64,000 bases of DNA from Bicyclus anynana (lineage: Eukaryota > Arthropoda > Insecta > Lepidoptera > Nymphalidae). A model generated the notes under the pieces. It was given only the letters and a program-made list of their open reading frames with translations. It had not been told where the DNA came from and ran no database searches. The translations under genes were made by a program, and so were the position numbers. Numbering within the stretch: the stretch's first letter is position 1; each line of letters begins with the position of its first letter. Below are positions 56,920 to 64,000 of the stretch, piece by piece. The stretch is taken from positions 682,001 through 746,000 of the forward strand of contig NC_069087.1 in the NCBI RefSeq assembly GCF_947172395.1. Direction: 5' to 3'.

Positions 56920-57990
56920 TGTATTTACATACATTCCAATTACAATATTATGGTTTACTTTTGCTTTTGATTTACATTGAACATGTAACAGCACCGTGAG
57001 AGTTTTCTTCTAGTTTTTTTTTAGTTTTATTAGTATAAAAATAATTCCTAATTGCCATTCCAAACATGACACAGTTTAAGCTTAAAATCAAGGCTGAGTT
57101 TACAAGTGTTCCGAGCTGTCAAGCGTTGAGACGTCGTTGAGGAATTTCCGACTGCGCGACGAACGCCCTCCAACATCCACATCCGCACGGTGTATGACTC
57201 GCGCGTCCACACGCCACGTCTTTGTAGGACGGTCCCGACTCAAGCTTTAGTAGTAGAGCTCTTTGTTACGGAGATCTCTGCGGAAATACTACCGCCATAC
57301 TTATATCTAAAAGTTCTAGTATGATGTGATAGGATAGTTTAAAAAGAAGTTCTTTTATGCGACTTATTTGTATTAAACGAATTTCGATTTAACGAAAATG
57401 CGTTAGACACTGCAAACATTCTTCTTTAAGCCGGAAAGTATTATTATAAACAAATTTATAAGCACAACAACAATTTAATCTTTAAAAATAGAAATATATA
57501 CCACACTTAGTATGTTTATTCTGTGTTTACGAACGGATAAAAATAGTTTACTCCTTAGGCAAGTATTTACTTAATTTAGTGTTATGATAAAACCTGGTTA
57601 CTACTTGCTAAATAAGGTAAGTGCTACTTCGGTGCATCCGATTTTGTTTTGGCCAGTTAAATTGGGTGTCCTGACTTTGGTATTTAGTGGAATATTTCGG
57701 ATTCTATTTCAAAATGCATCCTGTTATCAGATAAAACAATATGGTCACCGTGTGTATAATACGTGTTGTGTGTATGTGTGCATACACGCTTGCTCCAATT
57801 AATACGTCGAGCAACTTAAGCTGTAACGTTTCATATTTCTTAGCCAACGTTTTAAAAGACATCTTCTTTATGACAATTTTTGCAAAAATAAAAAAAAAAT
57901 GCCTCAAGTTACATCCTCGTTGAACTCGGGGTCAAGTTTTATGAAAAAACAACTATCGGACGCTCGATGCTTTTTTCGGATAGTTTCCTT
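56920..57990. other. Unassigned region
   Basis: Includes the diverged repeat at 57100-57240. No gene signal; open frames are short and low complexity. Confidence 0.3.
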
Positions 57991-57999
57991 TTTTGAAAA

Positions 58000-58172
58000 T
58001 AATGTTTGTTACTCTTTCACGCCTCGACTACTGAATCGAATTAGCTGAAATTTAGTATATTATGGCATGGATTAACACATAGGCTTTTTATCCCGGAAAA
58101 ATCCATAGGTCCCGAGGGATTTGTGAAAAACCAAATTCCACGCGGACGAAGTCGCGGGCGTCCCCTAGTATA
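58000..58172 (+). mobile_element. Helitron-like (Lep1-type) element, 3' half
   Basis: Starts in AATGTTTGTTACTCTTTCAC and ends CGGACGAAGTCGCGGGCGTC plus CCCTAGTA. Confidence 0.8.
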
Positions 58173-58629
58173 TATTAAATAGTCCAATCAATCATTTTAC
58201 AAAAATAAACTTAAAAAATCAATTTTTTTTTAAATATAAATATATAAGAAATTTCCACCCCTTTATATCTTTTTAGGGGTAAAGTCAGAAAAATCACAAA
58301 GTTTTTCAGACATTGGTCTTTTATATTGTTTTGATGGGAATAAGAAATTCGAAAATGCATAACACAACTCTTTAATTTGACAACATTGCATTGTTTGAGA
58401 TCGAAATATTTATACCGACCTGATATCATGAGTAATATTGTTTTATTAAATTTAAAAATTAGAAATTAAGCATTGTCCGGCAGTGAAATCCAAAAAAATA
58501 TGCCTTACTTCGTGAGTGGTCTGTTACAAAAAATACTTCGGTTCCAATACTATATCGTGGTTCCAAAGGGGTATCAAAAACTAAAGACATTTTTCGAACT
58601 AAAACGCTGGTATTTATACAGAAATATAA

Positions 58630-58785
58630 TCTATACTAATATTATAAAGAGGAAAGATTTGTTCGTTTGTTTGTTTGTATTGAATAGGCTCCAAAACTAA
58701 AGAACCGATTTGCAAAATTCTAATTGGCTATATTTCATTCCTATAAAATAAACTACCCGGATGAAACCGCATGGCGTCTGCTATA
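58630..58785 (+). mobile_element. Helitron-like element
   Basis: ATCTATACTAATATTATAAA start with TTTGTTCGTTTGTTTGTTTG and a degraded end GGCGTCTGCTATAT. Confidence 0.7.
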
Positions 58786-59082
58786 TATACGTAGAAGTAG
58801 AAGCCAGTTTTAATACATATAATTATGTGAATTTGCAAGGTACTAATAAATAACTAAAAATAATAATTACTCTTTCATTGAGTTCGGTTGTTCCATTAAT
58901 TTAATAAATTAATATAAATATAAATATATATATAAAAATTTAGAAAATATATGAATATTTTACATAAAAACACTAAATAATTGCATAATGAAAACTTATA
59001 CTTATTAATGAAATGGTATATTATTTTTCGTAGAGCGTCTACGAGCTACGGCGTAGTCGGTGTATATCCGAATATGGGTCGT

Positions 59083-59335
59083 TATCAACCTATATTCGGA
59101 TCACTGCTGAGCTCGAGTCTCTCATCAGAATGAAAGGGGGTACGCACGCAGCGAATTAAGAAATTCCTCTGGTATGCAGGTTTCCTCACGATGTTTTCTT
59201 TCACCGTTTGAGACACGTGATAATTAATTTCTTAAAATGCACATAACTGAAAAGTTGGAGGTGCACGCTCCGCACCGGATTCGAACCCACACCCTCCGGA
59301 ATCGGAGGCAGATATCATATTACTGGGCTATTATT
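59083..59335 (-). mobile_element. SINE family B, minus strand
   Basis: Plus strand shows TATATTCGGATCACTGCTGA, TCACCGTTTGAGACACGTGA, TTAAAATGCACATAACTGAA, then box B GGATTCGAACCCACACCC. The tRNA-like head ends near 59335. Confidence 0.8.
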
Positions 59336-59409
59336 ATTAGTAATAAGTTTGAATGTAACAATTCACCTGTTAAAATTAAATAAAATCTTTCCTATCCTAT
59401 CCCTTATTG

Positions 59410-59570
59410 ATTCAATCCTATGTCCTGGTCCTGGGTTCGAATCCTGTGTCAGGCTACAAAATATTGAGCATTTACCTTCTAAATTTGTGTGTGAAAAAAA
59501 AGTGCCCCGGAGAGCTCGTTAAGCTGTTGGTTTCGATCATTATCTGATAATGATCGTTACAAAATATATT
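59410..59570 (+). mobile_element. SINE family C, 5'-truncated
   Basis: CTGGGTTCGAATCCTGTGTC, GTGCCCCGGAGAGCTCGTTA and TTATCTGATAATGATCGTTA correspond to the 44645 copy. Confidence 0.6.
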
Positions 59571-59829
59571 TTTAGAAATTTCAAATAGTTAGGAGTAAGT
59601 ACGATAATAGTTCAATACGATTAAAACTTAAAGATCGCATCTGAGGCAGACAGCTCAGCGGAGCGAAGGTAAAGACGGGAAACTGGCAGTCCAGTTACAG
59701 TTACCGAAGCAGCTTAACCAGCTCAATCGGCTGGCTTGCCAAGTAGGACACACGTTGGCTACATGTGGGCCGAAAAGTGCATTATCGGGGTTGCTAATTC
59801 CGAAGATGTTACGGTTACGGCATAGGGTA

Positions 59830-60010
59830 GGGCGCTGCAGTGCGGGCCCGACTCCTGGCGCGGGCTGCGGGGGGAGGACGGGCGAGCGCGGGGGTGCGGG
59901 GAGTGCGGCGGGCGGGGCCGCGACCCGGTCACGAGTCACGACTCCGACAGTGCGGCCGCGGCGCTGCCCGGCGCTCGCCGCCACCGTACAACGCGACTGT
60001 CGTGTCTCTG
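59830..60010. promoter_or_regulatory. GC/CpG-rich island
   Basis: About 180 bases of CpG-dense sequence (GGGCGAGCGCGGGGGTGCGG region). Frames are open on both strands from composition alone. Could be a promoter or noncoding first exon. Confidence 0.35.
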
Positions 60011-60059
60011 ACGAGGATGTTTTACCTATATTTACCACATAATAAATGAATTTATTAAC

Positions 60060-61090
60060 GATAAATGAAAGTGATTTTAAAAAAGTACCGTTTTGAACTT
60101 AGATAGATATGTTCCCAATTATACAGTTTAGGGTATACCTATGAAAGATTTTTACAAGTTATTCAGTGTTTCTTTTTCTAATCGAAGGCGTTTCTGTGTC
60201 TATAGCGTTTTGGGTTGTACCCATCGTTTTCTATTGTAAAGACTGTATCTTTATGACTTGTATTCGTATATCACTCGATTGAAAGACGTGTCTGATATTT
60301 ACGTTTACTCTTCGGTTATGTACATTGATTCTTCATTAAGCACGGAGTAAATATTTTTTCATTGTTGTTCATAAAATTACAGAATGTATTTAATAATGAA
60401 ACACTGTTGTAAACGGAAAGTGACTTTGAAGTGAACTCAATAGTGATAGTGAGTGCATCGTGAAAATGATAGTCGAAATACAAGAGGTAACTTTGGCAGC
60501 CTAGCAGATGTAATGCACTCATCATCCCATGTCTGTAAATATACTCCTTTTTGCGGTTTTATTTGCAGTTTATTTTGGAAGTGACATACTATTATACGTG
60601 ATCAATTTTCAAGCGTTTTTGTGACATTTATTTAACGAAAATATTAGTTTTGGACGATATAATTTATATCACACTTTATTTAACTTGAACCAATTTCGAT
60701 GATTAATTTTAACTATTTCATAGATTAAGTTGAATTTTTGGATATTCAATTTAAAATTGATCTACAAACTTCCGCATATCATTCGCACTACGATAGAGCA
60801 TGCCATAGAATGTAGATTTTCAACTGCTATTAGTGTATCACATCGAAATCGGTTTAGTTTATTTCTCATATAGGTAATCCTCTTCGGTCGATGTGAACTG
60901 ACCTGACATATCATAAATCACCAGTAAAGTTATAATTTGCAGTAAGACCCGCTTCATAATCGAATTTAGTTTACGCGATGTTTTGACATTTTTCCTCCCC
61001 CTGCCTTAGGAAATCAGCTGATCATTACAACGTCCCATTTTTCTCGGCGGTGAAGCCTACGCCTGTTGATTGTTATGTAGGTTCTAGGAT
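60060..61090. other. Unassigned region
   Basis: AT-rich between two GC-rich islands. No coding frame seen. Confidence 0.3.
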
Positions 61091-61099
61091 AGTTGCCAC

Positions 61100-61345
61100 G
61101 GCTCTGGGCTGGGCTGGCTAGTGGGTTGTGGATAGTGGGCTAGTCCAGTCTAGATTAAAGATCGTTCGGGCGATGTCAGTAGGTCAACGCACAGTGCGTG
61201 CGGTGGAGGGTGTGTCAGTGAGAAGGCGCGCGGGGTGCGGGCGGGGGTCAGGTCGTTCGGGCGTTGCACCGCTGCATCCAGTGCAGGCGCTACGGACGCC
61301 GGCTACGCCGCTACGGTGCTACGCCGTAGCGCCACGAGTTACAAT
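61100..61345. promoter_or_regulatory. GC/CpG-rich island with initiator-like TCAGT
   Basis: GC-rich stretch with GATGTCAGTAGGTCAACGCA and GTGTCAGTGAGAAGGCGC (initiator-like TCAGT), then a GGCGCTACGGACGCCGGCTA tract with CTACGGTGCTACGCCGTAGC. Reading frames lack family features. Confidence 0.35.
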
Positions 61346-61439
61346 ATGCCTGAATCATACGCTTTGTACTATGATTTTGAGTTTCCCCACAGTGGAACGT
61401 ATTATGCTTGTATTTCATGATATCCTAGTACAAATACAA

Positions 61440-63420
61440 TAATTTGGTTTGAAAATTGAGTGAATGGTAAATAATTTATGGAAAAATTTAATGCAATTTT
61501 TTCGATACGAAAATTTATTAAAGTTTATCATTACGAGTAACAGGTTGTTTTAAAAAAAGCTTTTCAACTCTTCATATTCACAGATTTTAAACAGTTTTAA
61601 TTTAAATTTAAACATTTTGGGTTTAATTATTGTCATTACATTACATCTAGAGAAACCCTGCTTTTTAGCGCTCATTTTATTTAATTATTAAGCATTAAAT
61701 TCATAAACAAGTAGAAACAACTTATGCATCTTATAATGAATGGATGTTTATAATGTACTGATTTTTGGAACAATAATTGTCCAATTTATCTTATATTAAA
61801 AATTATCTTATTAATTCATCTTATTTAATATCTTTAATGTAATTAATCACATTAATAGTTGACAGTGGTGATAAGAAAACGTGAATATGTGTCATGTAAG
61901 TTTGTACTACAATTGATGAGTGTGTAACGTAAGTTGAAAGCCTGTGTTGAACAGACCTTCGTAATCTATAAAAGCTGGAATTTTGTTAGCCCATGCTTTT
62001 ACCATAGACCGCAAGTAAGGTGGGCAACTATGAAATTTGGACTGTGGTGACTTTGAAAGCAGAAAGTTCAGCTTAGAGAGCAAATCCTAAGCCGTAAAAC
62101 GTATACGTTTTGGTTATATATTTTTTTCGGTCTATAAGCCCAAAGCGTCGTAGCAACACTTCGACAGCACCGTCAAATATTATTCTTCCGTTCCCGTTGA
62201 AATTTTCCTGAGTTTAGCGTTTTCGAATAAAAAACAGATAAAAATTGTAAAAACTATGTTTGGACTCGTAGTAGGAGTAGTAAAATACGAGTACATACAA
62301 ATTGTTTTTTTAAGAAGTACAAGAATGTTGTCTGTTCGTTTAATATTATAATTTATGTATAAGGATATGGATTAAAACCTGCTATCAACCAAAGCTACCA
62401 CGGTTCATGCTTACCTACCGTAGTTATAGTTATTTATGGTGGGCTCAGACCAATAGGGATGATGACAGTTTTTTAAATTGTATAAAAGTTAGGAGTATGC
62501 TAATAGTAAAGTAATTTTGTAAACAGGATATCTGCGATCATTACTTTCAGAGCTACAGGGATTTATAGGGTTAGATTTGCGGCGCTGCCGCGGGTCCCTG
62601 AAAAACTCCCCATACAAAATGGTACGAACTGACGTCGTAGGTACATAATGATCGTTAGATTTGTATGGGCGTTCAAACAAAATTACTAATATATTTGTTA
62701 TTTGTGCGTTTATGTTTATAGTTTATATATTAAAAAACGTCACATTTAATGTTAGGAAGCTAAAACTGTATGAAATTTCTTCTAATTACGATAAAAGATT
62801 TTTTATTCTTATTTATTTTGCAAATATCCACACAATCTATGCTTTTTATGTATAAATTAGTTAACATTGACTTTATTTACCCGAATGTATCATAAAAATC
62901 AATATATTCAAACCTAGTCATCATCCCTATTACTTTAATAATGCTAAATGGTCTGAGATGGTGAGAGAATAAACTGAGCAAAGAGCACCTATTCCTATTC
63001 TGTGAGTCTGACAAAGTTTGAGCTTTTATAAAATTTGTCATTTTGTTCTTAGGTCTCTCTATCGCAGGTTTTTAGTCCAGTGTGTTAGAGAATAGTAGCA
63101 GTAGAAGGGACTGGTTGATGGAGAAAATGTATGTCTGTAACTCTAGCTATCCATAGTAATAGGAGTGAATGATCGACGTTTGACTGTGAGAATAATTAAT
63201 TTGTAAATTAAGGCTCAATATTAAAGCGGTGTTTTTGTCTACAGGAGGTTAGAGGGAAGAGGCCTTTTAAGATATGGGACAGTTCTCGCAACGTGAGGAA
63301 GGGGTTGGTTGTAACTAGCTTCGAGGAGCTCATACACAGAGGTTAGTGCACCTATTGAAGAGCACACAGACTTACACCCGTCTTTATAGACGTTACTCAA
63401 CTTAAGAGCCCGTAATGCGT
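61440..63420. other. Unassigned region
   Basis: About 2 kb of AT-rich sequence with no supported gene or recognised repeat. GGCGCTGCCGCGGGTCCCTG at 62580 is a small GC-rich spot. Confidence 0.3.
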
Positions 63421-63429
63421 GCAGCAGGG

Positions 63430-63566
63430 CTATCTTATATAACTCGCAAGTGCGAGTTAAGTGCATGTTTCGGATTTACCTCTATCTCTCTTTGTCTAAC
63501 AAGATACTATAGAAAGAGAAAGATAGAGGTGACTTCGAAACTCACACTTGCGAGTTATACAAAACA
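63430..63566. mobile_element. Short inverted-repeat MITE, family E
   Basis: CTTATATAACTCGCAAGTGC, TTACCTCTATCTCTCTTTGT, then inverse AAAGATAGAGGTGACTTCGA and CACTTGCGAGTTATACAAAA. Relative at 45934. Confidence 0.75.
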
Positions 63567-64000
63567 TCGATACAGAATAGCTCTGCAGTTTTGAGTTCCT
63601 TACCATATAAATTAACTTCAGAATTATGATCTCAAGAAGCATAAACTTCAAGTCGGTATGATATTGAGGAATGTCTCCGAGATTATGAAAATTATATAAC
63701 GAGCAATTAAATAATTTTCATAATCGAACCTCCTTTAACCTTTCAATGTCAAGTCCAATCCAAGAAAGAAAGTCCTAGGCTTAGCACAACTCTAGACCTT
63801 CATTAAATTAACAGTAAAAACCTGTATGTTGGTGTTAAACATCGCTGCATATGTGTGTTTGCCATGCGTAAAGCACGGGTCATTATTATCAGTAATAGAC
63901 CAGGCGCTGTTAGGAATTTAGTGTGCACAATTCGAGGGCTGCTTTCTTTAACAGTTTTGAACTCAGAAAAGCATGTTGCCAGGAGATTTGTTGGTCCATT

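Noticed and set aside
59655..60038. 127-codon minus-strand frame
   Set aside because: Lies over the GC-rich island; sequence is low complexity with no recognisable domain.

Overview
This window is nuclear DNA from an insect, most likely a moth or butterfly. It is AT-rich, has intron-containing genes with GT-AG junctions, carries an interstitial (TTAGG)4 run (the insect telomere repeat), and is packed with repeats typical of lepidopteran genomes: tRNA-derived SINEs, Helitron-like elements ending in GTCCGCTAGTA, hAT elements with perfect 8-bp target duplications, and RTE/Jockey-like LINE ends.

Layout. 0.4-3.0 kb: wreckage of a tyrosine-recombinase element and of a pogo/Tigger-like transposon. 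3.26-3.37 kb: the orphan last coding exon of an unidentified + strand gene whose body lies left of the window, followed by about 3.4 kb of T-rich, probably 3' UTR sequence. 7.0-8.2 kb (-): single-exon mitochondrial Obg-type GTPase (GTPBP10-like). 9.07-14.39 kb (+): PGAP3/Per1-like GPI-anchor remodelling factor in 7 coding exons. 14.85-24.47 kb (-): two tandem, diverged copies of one gene coding for ~1,030-1,050-residue proteins I cannot name; intron phases match and short motifs are shared. 25.2-26.56 kb: a foldback/minisatellite element. 26.66-27.68 kb (+): small two-exon NDUFA4/MLRQ-like membrane protein. 34.9-39.87 kb (-): heparan sulfate glucuronyl C5-epimerase (GLCE) in 6 coding exons, with an apparent one-base deletion in a homopolymer of exon 4. 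40-64 kb: mostly transposable-element debris and unique AT-rich sequence, with three GC/CpG-rich islands (46.8-47.3, 59.8-60.0, 61.1-61.35 kb) that look like promoters or noncoding first exons.

The recognised genes are unrelated in pathway: mitochondrial ribosome biogenesis, GPI-anchor lipid remodelling, a respiratory-chain-like subunit, and heparan sulfate modification. PGAP3 and the tandem gene B converge tail to tail around 14.5 kb. GTPBP10 and PGAP3 are divergent and may share a promoter region near 8.2-9.0 kb. The least described part of the window is the tandem gene pair at 14.85-24.47 kb. All calls are from reading the sequence; no database search was run.
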